From contig DDTD01000098.1 in assembly GCA_002344005.1 (NCBI GenBank), positions 80,438 through 144,437 of the forward strand: a stretch of 64,000 nucleotides of DNA, given 5' to 3'. The DNA comes from Ignavibacteria bacterium UBA2373. GTDB taxonomy: Bacteria > Bacteroidota > Ignavibacteria > Kapaibacteriales > UBA961. The translations under genes were made by a program, and so were the position numbers. Shown here in pieces: positions 37,483-46,453 of the stretch. Below the pieces are notes generated by a model. That model saw only the letters and a program-made list of their open reading frames with translations. It ran no database searches and was not told the origin of the DNA. Each line of letters opens with the position of its first letter. Positions within the stretch are counted from its first letter, which is position 1.

Positions 37483-38007
37483 ATGTACGATTATAAAGAA
37501 AGTGGTATAGTCTTACGTTTTCCGACCGAAGATTTTATTCCATTGGATAAAACAAGAGAATATAAGGCAATTAATACGCATCATGTAAAAGCCGTTGATA
37601 TTGTGTATTATCAGAGAGAATCGCATACGATGGTCTTTATAGAGTTAAAGAATTTTCTAAGCGGCATGAGACCCGGTGATATTACTTCAAAAGATTATAC
37701 AGCTGAATTACAAAAAAAATCTGCTGATAGTTTATTGATGATGCTTTCTTTGTTTGATGGCTATGATTATATGAAAAATCTTCAAAGTACAATTAATCCT
37801 TTGCAACAAGGTAATCCGCGTTTTGAATTTATTCATATTATGAAAGTATCGAATAATCAAGTGCCGTACGTTTCTACTATGAATGATAAATTTCGTAATA
37901 CATTTGCCGGAATAGCAAAATTATTTTTGATTGACCATTATATGATTATTACCCAAAGTCAGGCAAATACTGTATTGCATCGTTATGGCATAGAATATCG
38001 GGATTAA
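37483..38007 (+). CDS. small PD-(D/E)XK-like protein paired with the AAA ATPase
   Basis: 174 residues; family not recognised. The segment VKAVDIVYYQ...HTMVFIELKNF has Asp39, then Glu54-Leu-Lys56 at the end of a beta strand. This is the spacing and strand layout of PD-(D/E)XK nucleases, with Glu26 as possible upstream acidic residue and a following helix containing Gln/Lys (AELQKKSADSLL). The rest is alpha/beta (RFEFIHIMKVS..., LIDHYMIITQ). A Shine-Dalgarno AGAAGG lies just before the ATG. Fifteen bp separate it from the ATPase gene and a terminator follows, so the two form a closed two-gene unit. The nuclease activity is inferred from the motif only. Confidence 0.7.
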   Translation: MYDYKESGIVLRFPTEDFIPLDKTREYKAINTHHVKAVDIVYYQRESHTMVFIELKNFLSGMRPGDITSKDYTAELQKKSADSLLMMLSLFDGYDYMKNLQSTINPLQQGNPRFEFIHIMKVSNNQVPYVSTMNDKFRNTFAGIAKLFLIDHYMIITQSQANTVLHRYGIEYRD

Positions 38008-38033
38008 TATTTTTTATTCAAGAAATATACTAT

Positions 38034-38068
38034 AAAAAAAAGGGGCGGATGATTGTCTGCCCCTTTTT
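38034..38068. terminator. bidirectional terminator between the AAA module and the PaaN-like gene
   Basis: A 9-bp stem AGGGGCGGA / TCTGCCCCT (38041-38049 and 38056-38064, one G-T wobble), 6-base loop, A-run on the left (38034-38041) and T-run on the right (38064-38068). Confidence 0.85.
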
Positions 38069-38096
38069 GTTTGTTGACGGTTGATTGTCGTTGATT

Positions 38097-39773
38097 TTAG
38101 AGTTTTATTCTTGTGCCGATGACATTGAAACGGTTGGTGACAAAGGATAAATCGGCAAAGGAACAGTTGCCCGCGGGATTAGCTCCTGCGCCGTGGAAAT
38201 CGGAAAATGCTGCACTTTGATTGACCCATATCGGACCTGTGAAGTTGAATGCAACTGGCGCACCCGCCATGATGATTGATTCTTCGGCTGCTGCCATTCT
38301 GCCTTCATCGGTGGTGTAAACTGCGGTTGTGAGCGCACCATTGATTTTGACGGATTTATAGACTTGCTCTAATGCTTGCTCGAATGATTGGACGGGGATG
38401 ATGAAGGTGATGGGTCCGAACCATTCGCTTTCGTAGATGTCCGGGCGCACCATTGGCACTTCGGCTATGAATGGGCTGTAAGAACGTGCATTGTCGAATC
38501 CGGGTTGTTTGCATGGTTCTGCATTACGAAGAATTGTACATTCGAGTTCGGCAGCTCTTTGTAAACGTCGCACGGTTGCTTCGCTTTGAATTGCTCCAAA
38601 AGTTCCGGGTCCCATTTTTTCATTGTTTGCCATGGCATCAATTTTTTCGACAAAACGCTGCACCACTTGTTCGTAAGGTATGATTTCTTCGCCTTGGCGC
38701 ACTCCCTCTTTGGCGATAAAGATGTTTTGCGGTGCTGTGCACATTTGTCCGCTGTAGAGCGCTATGCTGAACGCGATGTTGTCGAGTACGGCATCAAGGT
38801 TTTCGACGCTGTCTATGATGACGGTGTTGACTCCTGCTTTTTCGGTGAAGACGGGTTTGCCGTCCGTGCGTGCTATTGCTTCGATTTCAGCTCCGACGGA
38901 TGGACTGCCGGTAAAATCGAGCAATTTGATTGCGGGATGCTTTGCTATGTCGAATGTTATTGGTTGTGTGATTGTGTCGGTTGCTAATTGTATGATGTGG
39001 GGGTCTAAGCCCAAATCTTGGAGTGTTTGTTGGAAACTTGCCACGCAGAGTGCTATGGGGTATATTACTTGCGGATGGGCTTTGGCTATTGTGACATTGC
39101 CTGTGATTAAGCTTGCAAACATCCCCGGAAATGAATTCCATATTGGGAATGTGGAGCAACCGATGGTGCAATTTGGTCCTTTGGGTACGGCATGGAATCG
39201 TTTTTCCAAAGTGACGGAGATTTTGCCCATTGGCTTAGTCCATGTTTGGGAATAATCGAAATATGTTGTTGCGGCATATCCCATGGCGACGGCTTCTAAA
39301 GCACGGTCGAAGGCATGGGGTCCTGATGCTTGGAATGCCATGACAAAACCTTGTCCGGTGGTGTGCATGGTTGCATAGCCGATTTCAAAGAAGTGAGCGG
39401 CGGCGCGTTCGAGCAGTTCTATGCATACGGCAGCGCGATCAGCCGGAGAAAGGCGTGACCATTGTTTTTGCGCTTGGTTTGCATTGGCTGCTAAGGTGTC
39501 TGCCGACCACGTGGGATAGGTAATTCCCAAAGGAAAACCATAGGGAGATTGCTCTTCGCCTACTGTACCATCACTTCCCTGCTGCAATAATCCATCGAAG
39601 GGTTTATTGAGTCGGTTTTTGAATTGAGCTAATCCGTCATCGTTTGCTGTTTCGCCATAGATTTTTCCGCTTGGCGGTTCGGGCCAATGTGCATAGAAGG
39701 TGCGTGTGGCATTGGCTTCGATTGCTTCGGTTAATGTTGCGGCGTGTTTTTCGATTAATTGTTGAAATTCCAT
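38097..39773 (-). CDS. paaN: PaaN-family aldehyde dehydrogenase (phenylacetate degradation type)
   Basis: 558 residues. The N-terminal extension (FYAHWPEPPSGKIYGE, then SPYGFPLGITYP) and MHTTGQGFVMAFQASGPHAFDRALEAV are signatures of the PaaN subfamily of aldehyde dehydrogenases, not of general ones. The probable base is Glu311 and the nucleophile Cys345 (SGQMCTAPQN). PaaN-type enzymes oxidise the ring-opening semialdehyde product of phenylacetyl-CoA degradation; the fused hydratase domain of E. coli PaaZ is absent. No other paa gene is in the window, so the substrate here is uncertain. Higher GC and strongly G-rich plus strand compared with its neighbours. Confidence 0.8.
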   Translation of the reverse strand: MEFQQLIEKHAATLTEAIEANATRTFYAHWPEPPSGKIYGETANDDGLAQFKNRLNKPFDGLLQQGSDGTVGEEQSPYGFPLGITYPTWSADTLAANANQAQKQWSRLSPADRAAVCIELLERAAAHFFEIGYATMHTTGQGFVMAFQASGPHAFDRALEAVAMGYAATTYFDYSQTWTKPMGKISVTLEKRFHAVPKGPNCTIGCSTFPIWNSFPGMFASLITGNVTIAKAHPQVIYPIALCVASFQQTLQDLGLDPHIIQLATDTITQPITFDIAKHPAIKLLDFTGSPSVGAEIEAIARTDGKPVFTEKAGVNTVIIDSVENLDAVLDNIAFSIALYSGQMCTAPQNIFIAKEGVRQGEEIIPYEQVVQRFVEKIDAMANNEKMGPGTFGAIQSEATVRRLQRAAELECTILRNAEPCKQPGFDNARSYSPFIAEVPMVRPDIYESEWFGPITFIIPVQSFEQALEQVYKSVKINGALTTAVYTTDEGRMAAAEESIIMAGAPVAFNFTGPIWVNQSAAFSDFHGAGANPAGNCSFADLSFVTNRFNVIGTRIKL

Positions 39774-39794
39774 TATTCCTCGTGAAAAAATATA

Positions 39795-40613
39795 TTAGAA
39801 AAAAGGTTTTTTTAATTTTTTATCAATTTCTTTCATGCGTAATTTTTCTCTTTCAGAAAGTGCATGTTCACCAAGACGATTTGCTTTATCTGCCAGATAA
39901 TTCCATTCATTGACAAGGGAATATTCTTCGGCTCGGGTGAGTGTGTAGCGCGGTGCCATGCCGAATAATTGCGGTTGAAAGATAATGCCCAATAAAACAA
40001 GTACGGCTACGCCGAGTAATAATCCGATGATGAGCGGTTCTAAGACAAAGAGCATGGGATAATATGCGAGCGTTAAGAGTAATCCTGTGATAGCGCCACC
40101 CAAATGCGCTTCATGCCCAATATTATCATATTTTTTTGACATTCCGAAAATAGAATATGCAATATAAGCAATACCATAAATCCATGCGGGTATTGGTACG
40201 GGCAAAAGCAAGAACATAATTTCCGATTGCGGATTTATTGCAATACTTGCAAAGACGATGCCGCTGACTGCGCCGGAAGCTCCTATGGCTTTGTAATCTT
40301 CGGAACGTGAGGCATTGACGATATAAGAAAGTACATTACCACCCACTAAACTTGCCGTATAAAGTACGAGAAATTTATCCCATCCGGCGATGATAACATT
40401 GGAGCCGAAAGAATACAGCACGAACATATTCATCCCGAGATGGAACCAATCGGCATGGAGAAATCCTGATGATATAAATCGTATGAATTCTTTTTGTCTT
40501 TTAATGGCAAAAGTGCTGAATAAAAAACGTTCAAAAAAATTGAGATCGGAAAATCCTCGCATCGAGATAAATATCGTCAGTCCGATAATTGCATATAAAA
40601 TTATATTTTCCAT
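39795..40613 (-). CDS. rhomboid-family intramembrane serine protease
   Basis: 272 residues with about six membrane helices. Catalytic Ser113 is in GASGAVSG and His170 in EAHLGGAITG. His58 and Asn62 (HLGMNMFVLYSFG) complete the oxyanion region. Rhomboids cleave membrane proteins within or near the transmembrane segment. The C-terminal 40 residues are cytoplasmic and charged (RAEEYSLVNEWNYLADKANRL...REKLRMKEIDKKLKKPFF). It lies 3 bp downstream of the glycosyltransferase gene on the same strand and 21 bp upstream of the PaaN gene, so the three may be co-transcribed. Substrate unknown. Confidence 0.88.
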   Translation of the reverse strand: MENIILYAIIGLTIFISMRGFSDLNFFERFLFSTFAIKRQKEFIRFISSGFLHADWFHLGMNMFVLYSFGSNVIIAGWDKFLVLYTASLVGGNVLSYIVNASRSEDYKAIGASGAVSGIVFASIAINPQSEIMFLLLPVPIPAWIYGIAYIAYSIFGMSKKYDNIGHEAHLGGAITGLLLTLAYYPMLFVLEPLIIGLLLGVAVLVLLGIIFQPQLFGMAPRYTLTRAEEYSLVNEWNYLADKANRLGEHALSEREKLRMKEIDKKLKKPFF

Positions 40614-40616
40614 ACT

Positions 40617-41927
40617 TTATGATAATGAAGTAAATATTTTTGCTAAAGAATGCGCTGCTTCTTTTCTTTCAAATGTGCGGATGATGTCCGTGTCGGGACT
40701 GTGTTGTAATGTTTTTTGTTCAAAAGAAGTAACAATATGTAACAATATTTTTGCAATGTGTTGAATATCTTGTTGATTAACTACCCATCCGCTTTTTGAG
40801 TCAAGAATATGTTGCGCAGCAGCCCCTTCGCGAGGTGCTAAAGCCAAAATTGGTTTATTGACACCAATATATTCAAAGACTTTGCCGGGGACAATTTCCG
40901 CACTTTCTTTTGCTTCGTCCACAATAAGTAAAGTCACATCAGCTTGCTGCAAAGCACGAATACTTTCCCGATGGGGTACATAGGGCACAATGTCTATTGA
41001 GTCACGAAAACTTGTTTTTTCAATCATCTCCATAACTTCAGCTCCCATACGCCCTATGAACCGAAGACGAAACCGCTCGGCTTGTATTTGCCCGTCACGA
41101 ATAAGCTGTTCTATTGCTTGAAATAATGTTGCGGGATTGCGTCTGCCGTACATTGAGCCCGTATAGGTAATGGTGCAGACTTCATTCTCATGTGCCACAG
41201 GGGTTGGGAAATCAGCCGAATCGAATCCATTGGGCACATGATAGAATTTTGCGGGTTTCAAAGAGGGATATTTCCTCAGAGCATCGTCGGTAATGCCCTG
41301 CCATGCCGATTCAATAGCGTCGGCTTCTGTGAACACAGATTTTTCAAGTGCTTTATCAATCATTTTGGGCAAGAACCAACGTTTGGGCGTGGTCAAAAAA
41401 TCTGTCCACGGATCGCGGAATCCTGCCACCCACGGCAATCCTGTGGAACGCTTCACAGCACGAGCAATGAGCGAACATGTATAAGGAGGTGAGGAGCTAT
41501 AGAGCATATCAATCCCCTCTTCTTTGATGATGTGATGTGCAGCTTTGACGGCTGTGAACATCCATCCAATGCGGGCATCAGGGATAAAAATCGTTGAGCG
41601 TATGAACTCGGCAATGCTCTCGGTGAGGCTGCGGCTTTGCCCTTCTTTTTTGATATTATTGACATCCAAGGCAACAGATTTATCTTTACCGGTGAACTTT
41701 CTGTACAGGTCATACGGTTCATAAATGTGGGTTCTTTCGACGCGAATGTCTTGAGGAATTTTTTGCAAGAGGGATTCATCGCGAGCGGGGAAATCACCAT
41801 TGGCAACAGTAAGAACAATCGGCTTCCATCCAAACTCTTGAAGATACTGGACATGCTTCAGCACCCTTTGTACGCCGGGACCGCCGGAAGGAGGAAAATA
41901 GTAAGCAATCACAAGAACTTTTTTCAT
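40617..41927 (-). CDS. glycosyltransferase family 4-type protein
   Basis: 436 residues from the ATG at 41927 (MKKVLVIAYYFPPSGGPGVQR); an ATG at 41945 adds six residues and cannot be excluded. It has a GT-B fold. The N-terminal acceptor domain shows the PPSGGPGVQR loop, and VAGFRDPWTDF is conserved in Bacteroidota GT4-like enzymes. The C-terminal donor domain has TITYTGSMYGRRNPATLF and the nucleotide-sugar contact KVFEYIGVNKPILAL. Probably adds a sugar to a surface glycan at the inner face of the membrane; donor and acceptor are unknown. It is upstream of, and almost touches, the rhomboid gene. Confidence 0.85.
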   Translation of the reverse strand: MKKVLVIAYYFPPSGGPGVQRVLKHVQYLQEFGWKPIVLTVANGDFPARDESLLQKIPQDIRVERTHIYEPYDLYRKFTGKDKSVALDVNNIKKEGQSRSLTESIAEFIRSTIFIPDARIGWMFTAVKAAHHIIKEEGIDMLYSSSPPYTCSLIARAVKRSTGLPWVAGFRDPWTDFLTTPKRWFLPKMIDKALEKSVFTEADAIESAWQGITDDALRKYPSLKPAKFYHVPNGFDSADFPTPVAHENEVCTITYTGSMYGRRNPATLFQAIEQLIRDGQIQAERFRLRFIGRMGAEVMEMIEKTSFRDSIDIVPYVPHRESIRALQQADVTLLIVDEAKESAEIVPGKVFEYIGVNKPILALAPREGAAAQHILDSKSGWVVNQQDIQHIAKILLHIVTSFEQKTLQHSPDTDIIRTFERKEAAHSLAKIFTSLS

Positions 41928-42055
41928 AAACTCTATATATTTCATGTTATTACTACTGCTTGGCTATGTTGTCAGGCAATAGTGTTTACTCAGTGATGAG
42001 ATTTCATATCGGCAAAAATAAAGGTCTGGAACAAGGTAGGAAACTGTATCATTTG

Positions 42056-42063
42056 TAGTTTTG
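42056..42063 (+). promoter_or_regulatory. possible -7 box for the GDPD gene
   Basis: TAGTTTTG, matching TAnnTTTG, 22 bp before the ATG at 42086. No TTG at the -33 distance. Confidence 0.38.
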
Positions 42064-42085
42064 CCAAATAATCAAGAAAAACACT

Positions 42086-42853
42086 ATGGATTTATTACGT
42101 TCTTTTGTATCAGAAACACAACGATTTGTTGTTGCGCATCGCGGTTCTTCGGGCACTGCACCGGAGAATACTATGGCTTCTTTTCGAAATGCTATAGCCG
42201 ATGGAGCACGCATGATAGAGCTTGATGTGCAGCTAACAGCAAGCAATGATGTTATCGTATTTCACGATGATGTATTGGGTAGAACAACGAATGGGCAGGG
42301 GCAAGTGCGGACGCAATCGCTCGCAGACCTTCAAAAATTAGATGCCGGCTCATGGTTCTCCGATCAATTCATCAATGAACGCATTCCGACCTTAGCCGAG
42401 GCATTGGACTTTCTGCGCGACAAATCATTTGTCAATATTGAAATCAAGCCACCAAAAGAAAGTGATTTTCGCTTACGTTTGGAAAAAGTTATGGAAACAG
42501 TCTTTGCGGCAAAAATGGAAACCCACACTTTGTTCAGCTCTTTTCATCATCGTACTTTGCGCGAACTCAAAGAACGCTATCCGCAATTACATACCGCAGC
42601 TATCAATGTTCCGGGTGACAAACGTATGCCTTCCGAGCTTTCCCGCGAAACGGGCTGTGAGGGCTTTGTCTGTTCCATTCATGAATTGACCCAAAAACGA
42701 GTGGATGATGCCCACAAGCATAATTTGTATATCGGCGTTTATACTATCAATCGTAAAGATCAATTCGACAAGGCATATAAAATGGGTGTGAAAGCTTTGG
42801 TCACCAATTTTCCGGCTAATCTGACCCAGTGGATGAGCGAACAACAGGCATAA
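42086..42853 (+). CDS. glycerophosphodiester phosphodiesterase
   Basis: 255 residues, cytoplasmic (no signal peptide), TIM-barrel GDPD family. The catalytic motif begins VVAHRGSSGTAPENT (His18, Arg19, Glu27) and continues with Glu45 and Asp47 in MIELDVQ and His60 in VFHDD, the complete metal and acid/base set. It hydrolyses glycerophosphodiesters from phospholipid turnover into glycerol 3-phosphate and an alcohol, as UgpQ does. A SemiSWEET transporter gene starts six bp after its stop and is probably co-transcribed. Confidence 0.92.
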   Translation: MDLLRSFVSETQRFVVAHRGSSGTAPENTMASFRNAIADGARMIELDVQLTASNDVIVFHDDVLGRTTNGQGQVRTQSLADLQKLDAGSWFSDQFINERIPTLAEALDFLRDKSFVNIEIKPPKESDFRLRLEKVMETVFAAKMETHTLFSSFHHRTLRELKERYPQLHTAAINVPGDKRMPSELSRETGCEGFVCSIHELTQKRVDDAHKHNLYIGVYTINRKDQFDKAYKMGVKALVTNFPANLTQWMSEQQA

Positions 42854-42859
42854 GATTCT

Positions 42860-43162
42860 ATGGACAACTTTTATTTTATTCTTGGTATTGTTGCCGCATG
42901 TTGCACAACATTTTCCTTTTTGCCACAGGCATTACGTGTATGGCGCACTCGCGAAGTCGAACAATTGTCAATAGCAACACTTTCTTTAATGCTCGTTGGA
43001 GTAATTTTATGGCTCATTTACGGTATTTTTCGCGATGACATTGTCATTATAGGAGCAAATGTGGTAGCAATGTTTTTTGTGGCTTATATCTGGTCGGTCA
43101 AAGTGAGCGATATGCGAGAAAAACGCAAAGAAGACGATCATCACAATGAAGCAATTATGTAA
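42860..43162 (+). CDS. SemiSWEET-type sugar transporter (PQ-loop)
   Basis: 100 residues with three predicted membrane helices (about 5-25, 36-55 and 62-80). The PQ motif Pro22-Gln23 (SFLPQALRVWRT) is in helix 1. Size and layout match bacterial SemiSWEETs, which dimerise to form a sugar uniporter in the inner membrane. The C-terminus is charged and His-rich (REKRKEDDHHNEA). It lies six bp after the glycerophosphodiesterase gene. Substrate not predictable. Confidence 0.9.
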   Translation: MDNFYFILGIVAACCTTFSFLPQALRVWRTREVEQLSIATLSLMLVGVILWLIYGIFRDDIVIIGANVVAMFFVAYIWSVKVSDMREKRKEDDHHNEAIM

Positions 43163-43231
43163 GTATTTCTGCATTATGTTTTCATCATATTTATACAACA
43201 ATATTTCATAATTATATTTTCACCTTCGATC

Positions 43232-44071
43232 ATGCAGCATTGTCGTATATGTGATTCAGCTTCCCTATTCTCTTTCCAAAGAGGTAATATTCCGCTGTTA
43301 CGATGCTCACAATGCGATACTGTCCAATTGGCAACGATACCGGATGAGCATGAATTATTACAATATTATGCTGATGAATATGAATTATTGGATCAATCAA
43401 ATAAAGAATTAACAACAACAGAAATACGACGTTGGTCACGCTTACCGGAACAATTGTCACTGATTCACGATATAAAAAAGCGGAAATCGCCGCCTGCAGT
43501 CATAGCCGATATTGGATGTGATCGTGGATATTTTCTTGATGAAGCACGGCGTTACGGTTATACAGTATTTGGTATTGAACCATCCAATCATGCTCAAAAA
43601 TATACCAATGCTATAAATATTCCAGTATTTTCCTCTCTACAAGAAAGTTCTCTTCGTCCGGATATTGTCGTAATGTGGCATTCGCTTGAACATACCACGA
43701 ACCCTTTGTCAACATTGCAGGAAATACATAGTCATTTAACCGATGAGGGTATAATTGCAATTCGTGTACCCGATTTTGGGTGTGTATGGTCACGGCTCTT
43801 GCAACAGCATTGGGTTTGGTTTCAACCACAAAATCATAATTTTCATTTTTCTCGTACATCTTTAAACTTTTTACTTACAAAAGCAGGCTTTCATCCATAT
43901 TTTGTACGTTCCCAAAGACCCAATTCATTCATAACCATGCGATCAACACGTATTGCTCAAAGTACCTTTACTCGCTATACGGGAACATCATTAACCGCAA
44001 AAGAATATCTTTCTCCTTGGTATCAATTTCTTACCGGCATAGAATTATTTGCCATTGCAAAGAAAATCTGA
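43232..44071 (+). CDS. class I SAM-dependent methyltransferase with N-terminal zinc-ribbon-like motif
   Basis: 279 residues. Four cysteines in two CxxC pairs (Cys4, Cys7, Cys25, Cys28) form a likely zinc ribbon, common in this Methyltransf_23 subgroup of sugar or glycan-pathway methyltransferases. SAM-binding motif I is VIADIGCDRGYFLDEA at about 90-105, motif II GIEPS, and a post-motif VVMWHSLEHTTNP holds a conserved His. Substrate unknown; relatives act on nucleotide sugars or in secondary metabolism. It stands 69 bp after the SemiSWEET gene. Confidence 0.82.
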   Translation: MQHCRICDSASLFSFQRGNIPLLRCSQCDTVQLATIPDEHELLQYYADEYELLDQSNKELTTTEIRRWSRLPEQLSLIHDIKKRKSPPAVIADIGCDRGYFLDEARRYGYTVFGIEPSNHAQKYTNAINIPVFSSLQESSLRPDIVVMWHSLEHTTNPLSTLQEIHSHLTDEGIIAIRVPDFGCVWSRLLQQHWVWFQPQNHNFHFSRTSLNFLLTKAGFHPYFVRSQRPNSFITMRSTRIAQSTFTRYTGTSLTAKEYLSPWYQFLTGIELFAIAKKI

Positions 44072-44150
44072 GTACAATATTTTGTAATATTTTTCTAAAT
44101 ATGTGTTTTGCAACATCAAAAATAAAAATTATCATATCACCATAAGTGTA

Positions 44151-44180
44151 TTGTATGTTAGTCATTTTTTCTTATCTTTG
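44151..44180 (+). promoter_or_regulatory. putative Bacteroidota-type promoter
   Basis: TTG at 44151-44153 and TATCTTTG at 44173-44180 are separated by exactly 19 bases, the consensus spacing for the Bacteroidota major sigma factor. It lies 80 bp before the ATG at 44260 of the outer-membrane protein gene. This is the best promoter match I found in the window. Confidence 0.6.
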
Positions 44181-44259
44181 AAACATATAAATTAGTGTAG
44201 CATATTCTACGATGATGCTTAACACTGTATTGTTTATTTATCACTCAATAGGAATAATG

Positions 44260-44955
44260 ATGTACCGATTACTTGTCATACTTGCCCTTATCGTGAGCTA
44301 TAATGAGCTTCATGCCCAAGATATTATCATTAAACGAGATGGGAAAGAGATACCGTCAAAAGTTCTTGAAATTTCGAGCACAGAAATACGATATAAAGAT
44401 TTTGATTTTATGTCAGGTCCGACAAGGGTACTTCCTATAAGTCAAGTTGTGGTTATTCTTTATGAGAATGGAAAACGAGAGGTTTTTTCTTCAAAAGATG
44501 AAGCCGTAAAAGAACAACCTGAATACAACGATAAAGCATCATTTCTCGTAGGTGCAGGGGTAGGTAATAGCTATGGATTACCCGGAATCAGATTTCAATT
44601 TAATACGGCAAAAGAAGATAGATTTGGTTTTCATGCCGGAATTGGTTTATTTCCGAAAATAGATTTTATTGTTGCAGCCGGTGTTAAATACTATGTTTTC
44701 AAGGATGTTTATCTCAATGCGCAATTCGGAACATTGGGATACAATCAACGATCAATAATAGGAATAAGTTCTATGTATTCTACTATTGAAACTCTCTTCG
44801 GTCCATCTTTGCTCATCGGCGGGGATTGGGCTTGGGATATAAGTCAATCCTTTGGTCTTGGTATAAATGCAGGTTTGGGAATGAGCTATGAAGTGGGTAC
44901 AAGACAAGAGTTTGTTCCTGCAATTGATTTAGGAGTTATATTTAAGTTTTATTAA
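44260..44955 (+). CDS. secreted outer-membrane beta-barrel-like protein
   Basis: 231 residues from the ATG at 44260, chosen because AGGAA precedes it at good spacing and MYRLLVILALIVSYNELHAQ is a signal peptide; the frame runs up to 44212. After cleavage comes the pattern DIIIKRDGKEIPSKVLEI.TEIRYKDFD with VVVILYENGKREVF, a small beta domain found at the N-terminus of many Bacteroidota outer-membrane proteins. Residues 95-231 have alternating strands ending in an aromatic (VIFKFY), consistent with a small beta-barrel. Function unknown. It converges on the beta-helix gene with only seven bp between stops. Confidence 0.75.
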   Translation: MYRLLVILALIVSYNELHAQDIIIKRDGKEIPSKVLEISSTEIRYKDFDFMSGPTRVLPISQVVVILYENGKREVFSSKDEAVKEQPEYNDKASFLVGAGVGNSYGLPGIRFQFNTAKEDRFGFHAGIGLFPKIDFIVAAGVKYYVFKDVYLNAQFGTLGYNQRSIIGISSMYSTIETLFGPSLLIGGDWAWDISQSFGLGINAGLGMSYEVGTRQEFVPAIDLGVIFKFY

Positions 44956-44962
44956 TTATACA

Positions 44963-46453
44963 TTACCGTATCAAAACGATTTTACCAAGTACATTTTGAC
45001 CCGATTGCACAAAATATGTGCCGGCAGGAATTGACATACAATGAAACGAAATTCCATTTTCTCTCCATAAAACAGGTAACAAAAAAGAATTACCATTTAC
45101 GCTATGAGTTAATGTCACATAGGGCATAATTATTCCATGAGATAAAGCACAAAAGACTTCGCCGGAAGTCGGATTTGGATAAAGTATAGACGATTGCAAA
45201 GAATTGTCGGACAATGATTGTGTTGAGTATAATTCCACCGCACCACGCGCACGATTTCTTCCCATAGCAGCAATAGTCGAAAATTGGCGACCATTAAAAT
45301 CCGAATAATCTGCAATCTCAGGAGAGCCGGAACCAATGGCAGGAGAAAGAGAACTTGGAATAAAATTCATTGTATCAATAAATAAAGGATCTGCAATAAT
45401 ACGCGCCGGGTCTTTATCATCAGCCGGAATATTAGGACCCGCCCACGATACATTATCGGGATTATACCATAAATTCCAGCCATAACTAAATGTCTCCGGA
45501 GCGGTATTACCACCTATATTAAATGCAGGTTGCGCAGAAGAAAAGACAATTATATTATCATGAAAAGAATTATTACCGCATGGTAAAAATCCATTTCCTA
45601 CTGTTTCCTGTAAAATTCTTACAGCCCAGCGAACCGGACGATGTATTGTATTATTGGCAACTTCACATTGCACTGCCCCCACGAATGCAATTGGAGCATT
45701 TGATCCGATAAATATATTCGATACCACGCGAATAAATGCTGCTTCATATTTTGTTTCTAAAGGACGAAAAAATTGTAAACCTGTCGAGCCACCGATATTA
45801 ACGGCTCTTTCACCACCATTGATAAAACGATTACGTGTAATGAGAATATGTGCTGTTCCCCCTTTTGCTTGTATGCAATTAGAACCGCCATTTTCGAAAT
45901 AATTATCGGAAAATATACCATAATGACAACCGACCATATCAATGAGCGAACCACCCGGTGAGCCATTAACAAAACGGCATCGAGTGATGGTAAAAGAGTC
46001 CACGCCGGACATTTTTAGTTCATCATTATTGCCTGTGGCATTCATGGAACGCCATTCACAATTGCTGATAACAATATGATGCGCAGGAGTATCATACGAA
46101 CCGCCATCATCAATATTCACTCCATTACTCGTTTGTTGCTCGAATATCAGACCTTCAATTTTCAGATATGCCGGATCGGTAAGATGAAAGGCTTGTGAGC
46201 CACCGCGAAATATTACTTGTTCACCTTGTGCGGCGCGAATGACAATATAATTTTGCTCTGTACCTTGCAACTTTTCAATATAATCCCCACCCGGATATAC
46301 TCCTTCACGTATCAAGAGAGTATCGCCGGGCTTTGCCTGCGAGGCGGCTTGCTGCAATCGAGCAAACTGCTTACCGACACCAATTTCTAACACGGTGGCT
46401 TTCATAGCAAAACCACTCCACAGTACAAAGAGAAAGAAGCATACAGTTCTCAT
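44963..46453 (-). CDS. right-handed beta-helix secreted protein with T9SS sorting domain
   Basis: 496 residues with a signal peptide (about 1-19). Residues 20-370 are a parallel beta-helix of the chondroitinase B/DUF1565 type: GKQFARLQQAASQAKPGDTLLIREGVYPGG, then repeated coils such as HIVISNCEWRS, FTITRCRFVNGS and HILITRNRFINGG. The C-terminus (LYPNPTSGEVFCALS...SIPAGTYFVQSG) is a T9SS sorting domain. It is predicted to be an extracellular polysaccharide-binding or lyase-like protein; I see no assignable lyase active site. Single-gene unit, divergent from the ABC exporter. Confidence 0.85.
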   Translation of the reverse strand: MRTVCFFLFVLWSGFAMKATVLEIGVGKQFARLQQAASQAKPGDTLLIREGVYPGGDYIEKLQGTEQNYIVIRAAQGEQVIFRGGSQAFHLTDPAYLKIEGLIFEQQTSNGVNIDDGGSYDTPAHHIVISNCEWRSMNATGNNDELKMSGVDSFTITRCRFVNGSPGGSLIDMVGCHYGIFSDNYFENGGSNCIQAKGGTAHILITRNRFINGGERAVNIGGSTGLQFFRPLETKYEAAFIRVVSNIFIGSNAPIAFVGAVQCEVANNTIHRPVRWAVRILQETVGNGFLPCGNNSFHDNIIVFSSAQPAFNIGGNTAPETFSYGWNLWYNPDNVSWAGPNIPADDKDPARIIADPLFIDTMNFIPSSLSPAIGSGSPEIADYSDFNGRQFSTIAAMGRNRARGAVELYSTQSLSDNSLQSSILYPNPTSGEVFCALSHGIIMPYVTLTHSVNGNSFLLPVLWRENGISFHCMSIPAGTYFVQSGQNVLGKIVLIR

